In this document: piece by piece, positions 20,694 to 31,916 of the stretch
How the letters are laid out: the number at the start of each line of letters is the position of its first letter
How positions within the stretch are numbered: the first letter of the stretch is position 1
Source: Sycon ciliatum
Taxonomy: Eukaryota > Porifera > Calcarea > Leucosolenida > Sycettidae
Length of the DNA stretch: 64,000 nucleotides
Direction of reading: 5' to 3'
NCBI RefSeq assembly: GCF_964019385.1
Contig: NC_088644.1
Location: 19,330,273 to 19,394,272 of the forward strand
Notes under the pieces: model-generated
Told to the model about the DNA's origin: nothing
Database searches by the model: none
Seen by the model: the letters and a program-made list of their open reading frames with translations, nothing else
Position numbers and translations under genes: made by a program

Positions 20694-22808
20694 CTACCGA
20701 AAAGAAATCAGCTCAATATCGTGGCTACAGATAAGCTGCCTACTGCCCCGGTTGGCTGCCCGCACCGATCCGCCGAAACACAAGATGCCGTCGTCGACAG
20801 CCAGGAGGTTAACAAAGCAACATTGCGACTGCAGTGCTGCCACCTCCACCCAGGCACTGTTGACGGCATCGTACACCATGACGGCACCCACGATCTCGCC
20901 GTCCAGGGATACACCTCCCACTACGAGAAGGGTATCGTTGATGACCATGGGACAGCAGGCTCGATACGGCACGCGTTCGATCTTGGAAACACTCCAGCCG
21001 GGACAAGCTGGAAGTCTTTCCGCATCTTCCTCTTCGTCTCGGCCGTTTTCGGCCACGCAGAGATGCGTGCCGGTCGAGCTTCCGAGGTGCACTGTCATGG
21101 GGTGTTCTTCAGTGGTTGTGGCGTGGCCTGTGTTTGCTGAGCTGTCACTACACACATGAACGGGGTGTAGATCAGTGGTTGCGTCGTGAGTCATGCTTGC
21201 TGAGTCATCACTACACACATGAATGTGGTGTAGATCAGTGGTTACGTCATGGTTCATGCTGGCTGACTCGTCACTACACACAGGAATGGGGTGTAGATCA
21301 GTGGTTACGTCATGGTTCATGCTGGCTGACTCGTCACTACACACATAAACGGGGTGTAGATCAGTGGTTGCGTCGTGGGTCATGCTGGCTGACTCGTCAC
21401 TACACACAGGAATGGGGTGTAGATCAGTGGTTACGTCATGGTTCATGCTGGCTGACTCGTCACTACACACATAAACGGGGTGTAGATCAGTGGTTACGTC
21501 ATGGTTCATGCTGGATGACTCGTCACTACACACAGGAATGGGGTGTAGATCAGTGGTTACGTCATGGTTCATGCTTGCTGAGTCATCACTACACACTGTC
21601 ATGGGGTGTACATCAGTGGATACGTCGTGGCTGGTGCTGGCCGACACAGGAATGGGGTGTCGAGCGACGTGTTTGAAGCTCGGTGAGCCTGCGCATTGCA
21701 CTGGAATACTGCGGTCTTCAGTGGAGACATAGTGGGCGGTGCGGTATGATTCCCCAATCGACACTTGAACGGAGTGTGCCACAGTGGATAAGTCGCGTTC
21801 GACACTTGCTGAGCCTTCACAGCGCGCTAAACGGGGACTGTCCAGTACGCTAGCGTTCACAGCCTGGCTGCTCCTCCATGATTCTTCACTGGACTCCGGA
21901 CTGCTGCGTTCTTCATCGGATATAGGGATTGGCTGAGACGCTGCGCCATCCGTGCATGCTCTGGAAAAGAGTAACTCAGCTCCTTCTGCTGCAGCTGTTG
22001 CCGCCTGCTCCGTTTGTGGACGGAGTGTTTGCAAGTCTGTGCACTGTACGCTTGCTATGAGCGTCACTTCAGCTTCTTCTGCCACATCAGCTGTAGTTAC
22101 CTGCTCCAGTTGTGCATCGCTGAGCGTCTGAATGGTCGCTATAGGAATGGCGAATACCGGCGTGCAGTTGAAGTGTTGCGGCCGGTCGTAGCCGATAATG
22201 CAAAGACTGTCGTCATACTCAACAAGGCAACCTCGCTTCACGGTGGTCGGCAGCAGAGGCAGCGAGAACCAGTCTTTGGCTTGGCCATCTCCGCAGGTCA
22301 GTTCAACGCACTCGACGGAATTTGCCGCTTGGTGAGTCGGTGTTGGTTGCCCTTCACGCTCATGGCCACCGGCCACCACAACCCAGTTCCGTATGAGAGC
22401 GGAGCCGAAATTGTAGCGCTCATGCCTGAACCGTATAACAAGTTGCCATCTAGTTTGTGACTGACACTGTGTGTTGAAGCTCCAGATCTCCGGCCGAGGA
22501 CTCTTCCTCGCTTGGATGCTCGAAGAACTCGTCCTCTCCACACACCTGGTGACGATGCAGTAGAGGTAGTCGCCAAACGAGTGCGTGTGAACGCGACTCG
22601 TCCAGGTGCCGCTGCCACGCTCGGGCAGCGGAAAACGCTCCCAGCTGGCCGGAGACGGGTTCCCTACGGGCGCCCTGAGCAAGACGGTTTGCCTGCTGTC
22701 AGCTACCTTCCACAGCGCGCTGCGGTAGATGTAACCATGGTGTATGCAGGGTGTGCCCGACGCCAGGCTCACCTGTGGTGGCAGCTTACCGACGACTGAC
22801 ACATGAGC
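20694..22808 (-). CDS. Kelch-repeat exon with internal 21-residue tandem repeats
   Basis: A 705-codon open frame ends in TAG at 20694-20696. Upstream, CCTCCCTGTTCTGTAG is a good acceptor, so this is taken as a terminal exon starting in phase 0 at 22808 (AHVSVVGKLPPQVSL). Kelch-type beta-propeller blades are visible near residues 135-155 (RNWVVVAGG) and near the C terminus (DTLLVVGGVS, YDAVNSAWVEV, ILCFGGSV). Between them lie a Ser/Thr/Glu-rich linker and about nine copies of a 21-residue repeat (SASMNHDVTTDLHPIPVCSD). Kelch propellers bind protein partners. Few blades are canonical, so the fold may be incomplete or split by the repeat region. The phases permit joining to the coiled-coil exon 25335-25538 and the kinase exon at 30431; that link is inferred. 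Confidence 0.75.
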   Translation of the reverse strand, partial: AHVSVVGKLPPQVSLASGTPCIHHGYIYRSALWKVADSRQTVLLRAPVGNPSPASWERFPLPERGSGTWTSRVHTHSFGDYLYCIVTRCVERTSSSSIQARKSPRPEIWSFNTQCQSQTRWQLVIRFRHERYNFGSALIRNWVVVAGGHEREGQPTPTHQAANSVECVELTCGDGQAKDWFSLPLLPTTVKRGCLVEYDDSLCIIGYDRPQHFNCTPVFAIPIATIQTLSDAQLEQVTTADVAEEAEVTLIASVQCTDLQTLRPQTEQAATAAAEGAELLFSRACTDGAASQPIPISDEERSSPESSEESWRSSQAVNASVLDSPRLARCEGSASVERDLSTVAHSVQVSIGESYRTAHYVSTEDRSIPVQCAGSPSFKHVARHPIPVSASTSHDVSTDVHPMTVCSDDSASMNHDVTTDLHPIPVCSDESSSMNHDVTTDLHPVYVCSDESASMNHDVTTDLHPIPVCSDESASMTHDATTDLHPVYVCSDESASMNHDVTTDLHPIPVCSDESASMNHDVTTDLHHIHVCSDDSASMTHDATTDLHPVHVCSDSSANTGHATTTEEHPMTVHLGSSTGTHLCVAENGRDEEEDAERLPACPGWSVSKIERVPYRACCPMVINDTLLVVGGVSLDGEIVGAVMVYDAVNSAWVEVAALQSQCCFVNLLAVDDGILCFGGSVRAANRGSRQLICSHDIELISFR
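21110..21660. repeat. 63-bp coding minisatellite
   Basis: Roughly nine tandem 63-bp units. Because 63 is divisible by three, copy-number change adds or removes whole 21-residue blocks without shifting the Kelch frame. Units alternate between two versions (ending in GTCATGG or GTCGTGG), suggesting expansion as dimers. Confidence 0.9.
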
Positions 22809-23579
22809 CTACAGAACAGGGAGGAGAATGAAAAACATCACAAAGACGTTGGGCTTACGTGACAGAAATCGACCGCTAGCTGCTAGAGTCCGGTATACTA
22901 GTACACGACACAGCGAATGTACGCAAACAGGCAGCGTCTGGCATACGCCACCCAGAGAGATTGTACATTGCGGATGCCAGCGATGGGTATACATGATGAA
23001 GTACCCCCAGTCCCTCTATCAGCCACGGCTATCTGTACTCCTGCCATCGCTCGGCCGCCAGCCATGCAATGGTCATAAACGAGTGAGTGTGAAGTCAGTC
23101 CTGGCGCACGGTCACCTGCACCTGTCCCGCCTGAGCGGGTCCAGTTGGTCAGGTCATCACCAGACCAACTTGATGGCCACCAACACACAGTGTAATATTG
23201 TCGACTGCTGAGGAGGTCATGTGTAAAAAAGTAAATTATCGTGTCCGTTCCCGAAGGGAACTCACGACGGCCGCTAACACCCGGTAAACCCTAGCGGCAG
23301 ATGCAGCGCCTAACGGTGGGGGTGCGTGGATAAGTCTCACAACCACTGGCACAAGTGCAGGAGGTCATGTGTACCTACTACTGTATAATTATAAATTATA
23401 ATGCACAACGTATGAAAAGCTAGGGTATGGCAAATCAAATCAAATCAAAACTTATTCCTACGGTCCTACCTTAACGATGCATGTGCGTAAAGCGATGTAC
23501 ACAATTTTTTGGGACTTTTGTATAAAAATGTTTCACGATCACCAATTTATAAGAATTTCAGAATCATACTACACTGAAG
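22809..23579. other. Intron of proposed kinase-Kelch gene
   Basis: No confident exon was found. Open frames on the minus strand (22898-23188) lack splice sites and a recognisable domain. Confidence 0.35.
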
Positions 23580-23751
23580 TGCCGATTATCCGCACAGTAT
23601 AAGCCGCACCCAGATTTTTAGTCACGAAACACAGACGTCCACCCCGTTTACCGCCGTTAGTTTAACCACCGCAGTACACGCCACACTGACTTTTTCAGCG
23701 GTGATGTACTGCAATGTCTGAAGTGCGGCTTATACTCCGGAAAATACGGCA
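23580..23751. mobile_element. Short MITE related to 26533-27054
   Basis: Both ends carry versions of TGCCGTATTTTCCGGAGTAT / ATAAGCCGCAC in inverted orientation. About 172 bp, non-coding. Confidence 0.6.
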
Positions 23752-24009
23752 CAGTAAAACTTGTCAAGGCCACCACCTGTCCCAGAGGACCACAACGATT
23801 AGGACAAACGGATGGTATTTCCAGTCAACTGACCCTGGACAAGGGCGACCACCTGTCCCAGACCAGAAGACCGCAACAACTAGGACCATGGGATGCTATC
23901 TCCAGTCAAATGGTCAGGGATAAGAAGATCACCTTTAAACGGCGACCACACGTGTAAGTTTTCTTCCATTCTACGTAGGCATGTGCACTTTCATAAAAAA
24001 ATAAAATAA

Positions 24010-24935
24010 AACGAGAGATCTTGGAAGCTCAGGGCACTACGCTATGCTTTTTTTGCCTTGATGACCTAGACAAAAAAAATAGGGATGTTATAAATTCTTT
24101 AAAAAATTCCTTTTTTTAAAGACATAACCTGGGATTCGAACCCGCACTATCGCGCGCCCTGCCTGCATCCCCGATACACTTCGCATACATACTAATTCTT
24201 CCAAGTTGCTTCACATTGTGATCTTCCATTTGAAAGCCCTATTTGAATATGCATTGTGGCCAGCCGTCTTTGATGGTACGGTACGGTAGGGATAGGAAAG
24301 GGACAGGTACGATCGAGGGTAATACGACACCGTCTCCCGTACCGTACCGTACCATCAAACACAGCTGGCCACATACAGCTGCCCGCAATATTCAAATAGG
24401 GCTTTCAAACGCAAGATCATAACGTGAAGCAACTTGGAAGAATGGGTATGAATGCGAAGTGTATGGGGGAATGCATGTAGGGCGATAGTGCGGGTTCGAA
24501 TCCCAGGATATGCCTGAAAAAAATAGGAGAATTGAAAAAAAATTTATAACATCAGGGGCATGCTCGGGCCCCCAACAGGGTACACGGGAGCCGAGGGGAG
24601 CCCCCCCCCCCCCCGGCAATTTTCTGCAATTCGTTTGCAACCTTTCTTGAATTTTAGAGCGTATTTGCATACATTACAATTGCAATTACCCAGATTGAAT
24701 ATTTTTGCGGGGTGCACGTGCCCCCCCCCCCCCCCCCCCCCGTGCCCATCGCCGAGCACGCGTCCGTAACATCCCTATGCTTTTTTTGCCGTCAGATACG
24801 GAATAGCGCCAGGCGTGACACAAACAAACAAACAAACACACAAATACCAAATTAAAGCTGTGTGGACCCTGGCTAGCGCCAGACGTTACTGAAGTAACGT
24901 CTTCTGCATAGCTACGGGAATGAAATAAAAAGTTC
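24010..24935. mobile_element. Composite repeat with tRNA-like B box and inverted halves
   Basis: The left half (CTGGGATTCGAACCCGCAC ... CCAAGTTGCTTCAC) is repeated in inverse at 24370-24510 (GTGCGGGTTCGAATCCCAG), around a core of TACCG repeats. GGTTCGAATCC is a perfect pol III B box, but no cloverleaf could be drawn. Two poly-C runs sit at 24601-24614 and 24721-24740. The right end CTAGCGCCAGACGTTACTGA also ends the related copy at 62400-62910. Confidence 0.6.
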
Positions 24936-25334
24936 CCTTCAACAGTCGTGCACAATTTTAACTCGGATACTGAGCCGGTAAAAAATGTAAAAAAGAGAAG
25001 AAAACACATGAGAATGAGTTGCTGAATGTCTCAGTAGCCTGTCAGTTTCGTGCCCTATTATCGCACGTTCTGACTCTTTATCATCTTGTTACAGTCGTGG
25101 ATAGTTGCTGCATAACTCGTTCTCATGTGTTTTCTTCACTTTTTTTACAACAGTCGTCTTCGACATTTTACATTGTACTAGTAAGTAGTAAAATGTGGCT
25201 TGTGAGCAGCAATGGTGAAAAGCAGTGATTGAGTGTGAGCCAGTGTTGCTCACAAACCACATTTTACTTACGAAGCTGCGTGATGCGTCCTACAAGATTT
25301 TAACTAGTAATAGAGTTTTTTTTTAATAGTGTAC

Positions 25335-25538
25335 CTTGAGGAAAGGTTTGATCAATCGTTTTCCAGCCACTTCCAGTTGACCATCTCTCCTTAGCACCTT
25401 CCTCTGCAGCTCCTCGACGTTCTGCTCCAGGGTGGCGACCGTATCGGAGACGTGTTCATTGACATCCGACCAGGTTTCTCCCGCTCCGTGTTCACCAGTG
25501 GCCAGCTGCCGGAACACCCCGCCATGTGCAATGGCATG
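25335..25538 (-). CDS. Coiled-coil exon, probably of kinase-Kelch gene
   Basis: Acceptor GTGCGCTGTTACAG and donor CTCAAG|GTACAC delimit 204 nt, phase 0 at both ends. It encodes 68 residues starting HAIAHGGVFRQLATGEHG, followed by a heptad-rich amphipathic stretch (SDTVATLEQNVEELQRKVL) and ending RLIKPFLK. The flanking frames outside the splice sites are low-complexity intron. The exon stands between a phase-0 donor at 30431 and a phase-0 acceptor at 22808 on the same strand, so it can join kinase and Kelch parts without a frame change. A coiled coil would provide dimerisation. Assignment to that gene is inferred from position and phase only. Confidence 0.6.
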
Positions 25539-25656
25539 CTGTAACAGCGCACACCACAATTCAGGTATGACATACAAGGCGTGAATCGGGGGCACCAACA
25601 GAACAATAAAATAGGAAACTACCGAAATCTGAAGCTCTACATAAACTGCGCTATTA

Positions 25657-25974
25657 GGGAGGTTTCGCTCTACGGAATTACGTATGAAAACAACGTAGGA
25701 ACTGAAAGTAATTTTCATACGTAAAAATCAGAGCTGCTGGGTTTCGCTCTACGTGATTTCTCCACCACTGCTAAATGCTGCTTTGGAAACGTGTTGGCTG
25801 AATGCGCCCATCCAAATGCGAAATATATTTCAAAAAGTGCTACGGAGGACCCAACGTAGGAAAGAGCTTTCCTACGGAAATCCGTAGAGAGATTTACGTA
25901 TGAAAGTTGTCCTCGCTCCCCGGCGCGTATGACATACGGATTTTCAAACGTAATTACGTAGAGCGAAACCTCCC
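25657..25974. mobile_element. MITE, GGGAGGTTTCGC ends, copy 2
   Basis: Same family as 18894-19319, flanked by TA (25655-25656 and 25975-25976), shorter by about 110 bp internally. It lies 119 bp upstream of the coiled-coil exon's acceptor, within the intron. Confidence 0.85.
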
Positions 25975-26085
25975 TATTTGTTCCTGTGGGTGGCCATAAT
26001 TTCTGCTGCATGTGTGAAACCATCATTCACAAAGGTTTTGTTGAGGTGTCACGAACAAATTCTAGAACAAAAGGATTTTTGGTTA

Positions 26086-26438
26086 CCGTAGAATCCCGCG
26101 GATAAGCCCATGTTCGCGCGTAAGCCCAGGGTAGTACGAATATCACAAAGCTTCGTCGTACAAGCCCAAGGGCCTAGGTCATACCAAGAGTCCATAAATT
26201 ATGGACTCTTGATTATGTACGTAGAACATGTAGTTTTTTTTGGTTTTTGTACATTTCAACACAATCATCGGTTGTTTTTGTTTGCACAGTGGTTTTCAGC
26301 AATGTGCTTCTCACTTTCTTGGTACTTTTCAATAGCACACTTTTGGTGTCGGCATATAAGCCCATGCCCGCGTATAAGCCTACCGAAATGTCCTTGTGAA
26401 ACAGATAGGCCCATGGGCTTATCCGCGGGATTCTACGG
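26086..26438. mobile_element. MITE with CCGTAGAATCCCGCGG ends
   Basis: Ends CCGTAGAATCCCGCGGATAA and the inverted ATCCGCGGGATTCTACGG. The interior has several AAGCCCATG or AAGCCTA motifs. Confidence 0.75.
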
Positions 26439-26532
26439 CGATGGGTTCGCCCCTTGGTCCAGTATTTGCAACGCGTCTGTCAGTTCCTGTGAGTCGAAAA
26501 TTGATGATTCATTGTGGCCTGACCACTATGTA

Positions 26533-27054
26533 CCGTATTTTCCGGGGTATAAGCCGCACCGGGGTATAAGCCGCACCGGGGTATAAGCCGCACCCCCCTT
26601 TTTTAGGCAAAATATTGACTAAAAGTTGGTATTCGGAGTATAAGCCGCACCCACAAACCAAGATTTTTCACACTCATTGACAAATGGCCTTTCTACAAAT
26701 TTATTATGGTTATGGAGCTAAATACCATGTTAGATCAGATTATGAAGTGTTCGTGCACCACAGGTTGCTGCAGAGATGTTGGTGTATTGCTGTGTCGACT
26801 ACAGATCACTCCATGTCATCTGCACTATCTTCAGTCTGGCTGCCACTGATGCACTAAAACTAGTAAAAGTGCCGGGATAGCAACACAGGCGCGAAGCTGA
26901 GTCGAATGACATGTCACATGACGTCAGCATGCATACTGATGTACATGTATGCTAAGCATTCATTCGCGCAAGCATGTTCGGTGTATAAGCCGCAGGGGCG
27001 ATTTTGGTCCGATTTTTAGCGAAAAAAGTGCGGCTTATACCCCGGAAAATACGG
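26533..27054. mobile_element. MITE with CCGTATTTTCCGGGG ends
   Basis: Ends CCGTATTTTCCGGGGTATAA / TTATACCCCGGAAAATACGG, flanked by TA. The left end carries three tandem copies of GGGGTATAAGCCGCACC. This end sequence is, to my knowledge, widely dispersed in invertebrate genomes. Confidence 0.85.
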
Positions 27055-27315
27055 TATGTTTCGTTGACGACTCATTCACTTTTTTTTACTAAGTACACAA
27101 ACCGTCAGAAGGGGAAAAGACAAGACATTATACAACAAAACAGCAGAGAGAGTAGGGGCTGCAAAGCAAGCCTGTGCTGGTGAGGCAAGCCCACAACACC
27201 GACCTATGGTCTCGGCGTTAACGCGGGCTTGCGCACCATAACCTAAAAAAAGGGGTGATTTAGTGCGATTAAAGACAAGAGAAGGTGAGGTAGACTGGTT
27301 GAGAGGACAGAGAGA

Positions 27316-27595
<280 letters not shown>

Positions 27596-27739
27596 TACAT
27601 ACTATCCACTACACTTCCAACTCGCAACACACAAAGTTCTCTGCTACACCGCGTACAGCGATTGGTTCCAAATTTTCACCCAAGAGGGTATCATCAGGGA
27701 TATAGGAGAAGATACAAAGATGGCTAATATAACCCAGTA

Positions 27740-28566
27740 CAGGTCCTCCCTCGTTATAACGAATCCGGTTAGTACATACACCCTGTTAGTAAATAGAAAT
27801 CTGAAATCCCCTGGCGAAACGTGGTCTATACAACTGTTTACACGTCCGGTTACAACATAACTCGTTAGTACATCAAATTCGTTATAACGACCCTTTGCTC
27901 AGGTCCCCGGAGTGCCAAACCCTCAGTATAAGATAATATTGACCTTCCAGGATCAAGGCCAAAACATGCAGGATAAAGCAGAAAAACGCAAAGTATTCTA
28001 TCTGTGTATTCGTCTACATGTACAGTGTACTGTATAGCAGGAAAGTTTCGGACGGAATTTATTTTCGTACGATTTCGTACACGGCCTCTTTTGTACTAAA
28101 ATTAATTCCGTACTAAAATTTGTTCATGTGAAATTATGTACACTATATGCGTACTGCATGCAAACACGTGTATTTAGCATGCAGCACTGTACGAAAATAT
28201 AATCCGTACGAAAGGTCGAAATTTGGCTTTGTCCGAAAATATTTCCGTCCGAAAATTTCCTGCTATACAGTATATGGACGATGTTTTGCATCCAAGGAAG
28301 AGCTATGTTGGAGATTTTTAATTATCTTATAACGAGTTGAAGCGTCGAAAATTTATGTTGTATCTAAAGTAGCCCAGGTAAGTACGAATTACTTCAGTAG
28401 TGCCTATTTCACCTGAATTAGTGCCTATTTCACCTGAATTAGTGCCTATTTCACCTGAATTAGTCCCTATTTCACCTTTAGCTGCAGGTCCTGTTACAAG
28501 ATGAGTCTCGTTATAAGATAACTTTTTCGATGGCCCTGAGATTGTCTACTAACGAGGGAGGACCTG
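27740..28566. mobile_element. MITE with CAGGTCCTCCCTCGTTA ends
   Basis: Left end CAGGTCCTCCCTCGTTATAA, right end ACTAACGAGGGAGGACCTG, TA on both sides. It contains a second complete MITE (28035-28265) and a ~21-bp tandem (AGTGCCTATTTCACCTGAAT, four units, 28399-28480). Confidence 0.8.
28035..28265. mobile_element. Nested MITE with TAGCAGGAAA ends
   Basis: Ends TAGCAGGAAAGTTTCGGACG and CGTCCGAAAATTTCCTGCTA flanked by TA. Inserted inside the 27740-28566 element, so it is younger. Confidence 0.8.
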
Positions 28567-28660
28567 TACACGGATAGAATCCAAACTGCTCTTATGCAAC
28601 AAGTCAGGAGAACCTGTACACGGATAGAATCCAAACTGTTCTTATGCAACAAGTCACAAG
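28561..28660. repeat. ~50-bp tandem duplication
   Basis: ACCTGTACACGGATAGAATC followed by CAAACTGxTCTTATGCAACA occurs twice in succession, starting at 28562 and 28612. Confidence 0.8.
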
Positions 28661-28951
28661 CTAGCGCTAGACCATTATAGTACCCTGGTTCGAGAGTTGT
28701 GACTGATGATTTTTTCTTTCTTTCGTGTCTGGCTTGCAAGTGTTGAGTTTCGGAGAGACAAGAGCAGTGCGAGGCATTTGGTCTCTAACTCCCACTGATC
28801 ATATTAATTTTGACTGAAAATCGGTTGCAGGCAAAAATTTGTTTTGCAAGGTTCAGTGTGACAGTGTATACAGGCAGCAGCAGTACAGGCCGAAAATTTG
28901 CTGCAGCCCTGGGAGGCAGAAATATGAAGGGGCTGAACATTTGTAGACTTA

Positions 28952-29360
28952 GGCGAGACCAAAATAAAATCGAGATTCCCGGGCAGGACCCATGTGAAAT
29001 TGGTGCGGGCGGGCGAATTTTTTATTTTTTTTTATTTTTTCCAATGTGTGTATGCATGCCATGCTGAACTTTTTTTTACAGTATTTTCCTGTAATTTTTA
29101 TTAACTTTTCTTTGCAGAAAACAGGTACGCGATTTACCCATTCATTTTTTCTGTATTTCGGCCAACAATGACCCTGATCTGTACATCAGGGAGTCGTACA
29201 AGCCCGGGTTTGTGTGGCTCCACGTCACAAATCTACTCACATGATCAGTACTGTACATGTATATGAACTGTTAAAAAAATACATATAAAAATAAAAAAAT
29301 TAGCTTTGGCTCGATTTTGGTGCGGGAGGGCCCGGGAATCTCTATTTTTTTGGTCTCGCC
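28952..29360. mobile_element. Harbinger-like MITE, TTA target
   Basis: Ends GGCGAGACCAAAATAAAATC and the inverted GGTCTCGCC with TTA on both sides. A 3-bp TWA duplication is characteristic of PIF/Harbinger. Confidence 0.75.
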
Positions 29361-29545
29361 TTACAGTAGTTTGTAGCAACCTAAGTGTTCTGAGTGCACA
29401 ATTGATGCCATTTACTGCTATTCTAAAGATAGATCATCAAGGTCTCACACCCCTGGTCAAAAGCGACAATGTCTTTTTTTTGTGTTTTTTTTACTTTTGA
29501 GGTTCTGCAAATCATGCCATGGTGGCGAGTCAGCAGAAACCACTA

Positions 29546-29793
29546 TGGTGCGTTTCAAAAGTCCAGACCTCTGGTTTTAAATTACCGCGTTAGGCCAGCA
29601 TCCATACCACATAAATTCGTGATCACTTTGTGCACAAATTTCTAACATTGGGCGTTTTTTATCCAATCACTTAAAAATTTATCTGAGAAAAATGCGTGAG
29701 CTGCCCGAGCAATTCCGAAGAAATTTCTCAAAAAGCTCTAGCCAAATTTGAATTATTCGAAAAAGTCTAGAGGTCTATCCATTTCAAACGCAC
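29546..29793. mobile_element. TA-target MITE, TTTCAAA family, copy 1
   Basis: Ends TGGTGCGTTTCAAAAG and CATTTCAAACGCAC with TA flanks. The interior (CAGCATCCATACCACATAAA, GTGATCACTTTGTGCA) matches the copy at 53568-53820. Confidence 0.85.
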
Positions 29794-30430
29794 TATAATG
29801 CTCGCTGTGAATACAGTGTGAGTCGCCGCGAGTGGTGAGTCGCTAGTGCGTCACTGTGAAGCGAGTTTCCCAACTGATACAAACGTTGCACAGTCACTGG
29901 ACAATGCGTGCTCGTACGAAACTGCACCCACGAATGAGAGAAAATGCGCCTGACAAATAGCCAAAAACAGCAATGTATTCGCACGCCGTGGCCAGATTTA
30001 GAACACGACACACGTGTATCAATATGCGGCATTAGAATTCAGAACACTGCACATCGATCTCACGGCAGAGACGAAATAGACGTTGCTGTTCTAAAGTGCC
30101 ACTTGGGTCGACCCTCAAAACGGTAAGTGAAACGTTCACGGCCATGCGTCATCGTCCGCAGGGTCATATAACATCAACCATCTACACAAGCATCCCATTC
30201 TTAGGCCTAATTTCTTTTTTTGAATGTCATCGCACACAAAGACAAGGGAGAACTTGCATTTTTCTGGTCTACAGAGTACGCGCGTACTAGCCGATGCACA
30301 CTGGGAATGAGAACACAAACTGTGACGCGTAAATCGGCCAGTGCGCGTACTCTGACGACTAGATAACTACAGCGCAGACGATCTCATGACGTTCACATGA
30401 TGCTCACACAAACGTGGGGACAGAACTTAC

Positions 30431-31729
30431 TGGGCTGTGAGAGTGCCGGCTGCTTTCATCCTCCAGCTTAATAAGTTGCTCCATCAGGTGGCGGGCAGTG
30501 TATCTTTTATCTGGCTCATAATGCACACAGTCAGATATGATGCGGGCCAGAGGGTGCTGGCCGAGGTCTTCCAGTTCCCGGTTGAAGCGCTCCGCCCAGG
30601 ATGGCTGTGCGGCCGGACGATATCGGACGCACATGGCCAGCATGCTGGCACCCAACGCGTACACGTCGGCGTGGCTGCCGTACATTGCGCGGGGGCGATC
30701 GCCACGGCGCTCGGTTCTCAACATGACCTCCGGCGCCGTGTATACGTCGTCGAGAGTACTGGCCGCCATCTCGGCACTGTGCGCGCCTATCGCTATGAAA
30801 CTACTCGTTCCAAAGTCGCCCAGTTTCGCGGCCCAGAAAGTTCGGCAGTGGTGCTCTCCGCTACCACCACTGCATTCGCATGTTTGACCGGTGGGCACAG
30901 CGGATAGCAGTATATTACTGGGCTCCACGTTACGATGCAATATGTGCCGGCAGTGCAAGAAGCTCAGTGCGGAGGAAACGTGACGCGCAATCTGAACTTG
31001 CTCGTCGTGCCGCAGCGCCGGTGCGACTGCATAGCGCCGCTGCAGAGTGGTCTTTAACCTTTCCATGACAATGCCCGGCACGTAGAGTGTCTCCGGATCT
31101 TCTGACTGTATATGAAGGCCAGCAATCACAGCCCTGGGAAGGATGACTGTCCCCCAATACTGGACAATGAATGGGTGCCGAATCATGGACATTGCCTGCA
31201 CTTCCTCCTCAAGCGCGTCCCAACAGTTGCTCTTTTCGTAGATTGGCCTGCTTTCTAGATTCCTTCCAACTTTTACAGCCACTGGTATACCGTCCCAATG
31301 TCCTGAATAGACGTCAGCAAAGGAGCCCTCGCCCAGCAGCTCGTTGGAAATGTGCATATTCTTGGTCAGGTCGGGTATTCCAGCACGCTGCAGCGTGTCC
31401 TGCCTCATCGATTGGAGAGACGCATCCCGAGCAACGATAGTGTTGGTCTTAGTGCCTCTAGCGGTGTGCCTCGAGTAGCGTTCTAGCGAACGCGGGTTGT
31501 TTGACGACCCGCTCATGGTCTCCATCGCGACTGTCGGTTCGCTTACACCTGATGTGCCTGCTATTGTTCTTTTTGTCGACGTGGACGAAATCGCGTACTC
31601 CATTTCAATCTCATGGCGCTGACTGTCATTGTCAGGTGCCGCGGCATACGTAGTTGAGACAATATTAGGCCCTAGAGTCCCAGACAGAGCTGAAACATTG
31701 CTGGTAGAAAGCTCCCTGGGTAAAGGCAT
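30431..31729 (-). CDS. Ser/Thr pseudokinase-like exon (HRN instead of HRD)
   Basis: The first ATG is at 31729. The exon runs to AGCCCA|GTAAGTTC, a strong donor in phase 0; the frame would otherwise stop 9 codons later at 30404. 433 codons. After a ~125-residue Ser/Thr-rich leader comes a kinase domain: glycine loop LLGEGSFADVYSG (131-143), VAVK lysine (153), helix-C glutamates, catalytic loop LHRNVEPSNILL (about 264-275), LGDFGTSSF (DFG Asp 305) and TAPEV (about 331-335). The catalytic loop has Asn for the base Asp and Glu for the usual Lys, while ATP-binding and metal-binding residues remain. By family knowledge this predicts little or no phosphotransfer, with possible nucleotide binding. 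Closest general group: TKL/RIPK-like, uncertain. Downstream exons may be the coiled coil and Kelch exons. Confidence 0.8.
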
Positions 31730-31783
31730 CGAGCTTTGTTCTCTGGACTTCACCCACAATGAACAGATAAATGAATAGCATAG

Positions 31784-31905
31784 CTAGCCGGTCAGGGAAG
31801 AGGTAAACTGCCGGATAATAATTTTAAATAATAAAAAATGCACAATGCATGGCAAAATGAATGAAAATGATCGGTTTTCCCAAAAATACAAAAAAATACA
31901 AAACT
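31784..31905. repeat. Dispersed repeat, inverted copy at 45688-45817
   Basis: CTAGCCGGTCAGGGAAGAG ... TCGGTTTTCCCAAAAATAC recurs in reverse at 45688-45817 (AAAACCGAGCGGTAAT ... CTCTTCCCTGACCGGCTAG). It lies just upstream of the pseudokinase start. Confidence 0.75.
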
Positions 31906-31916
31906 GCAGTGCGTAG

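Noticed and set aside
21116..21676. Plus-strand open frame with repeated YTHERGVDQWLR-like blocks
   Set aside because: It is the antisense of the 63-bp coding minisatellite in the Kelch exon.
24125..24185. Possible tRNA gene (GGTTCGAATCC on the minus strand)
   Set aside because: Only a B box and T-arm-like sequence are present; no acceptor stem, A box or anticodon arm could be paired.
29944..30126. Plus-strand exon ending at a good GTAAGTG donor
   Set aside because: No acceptor or partner exon was found on the plus strand and the sequence has no recognisable domain.
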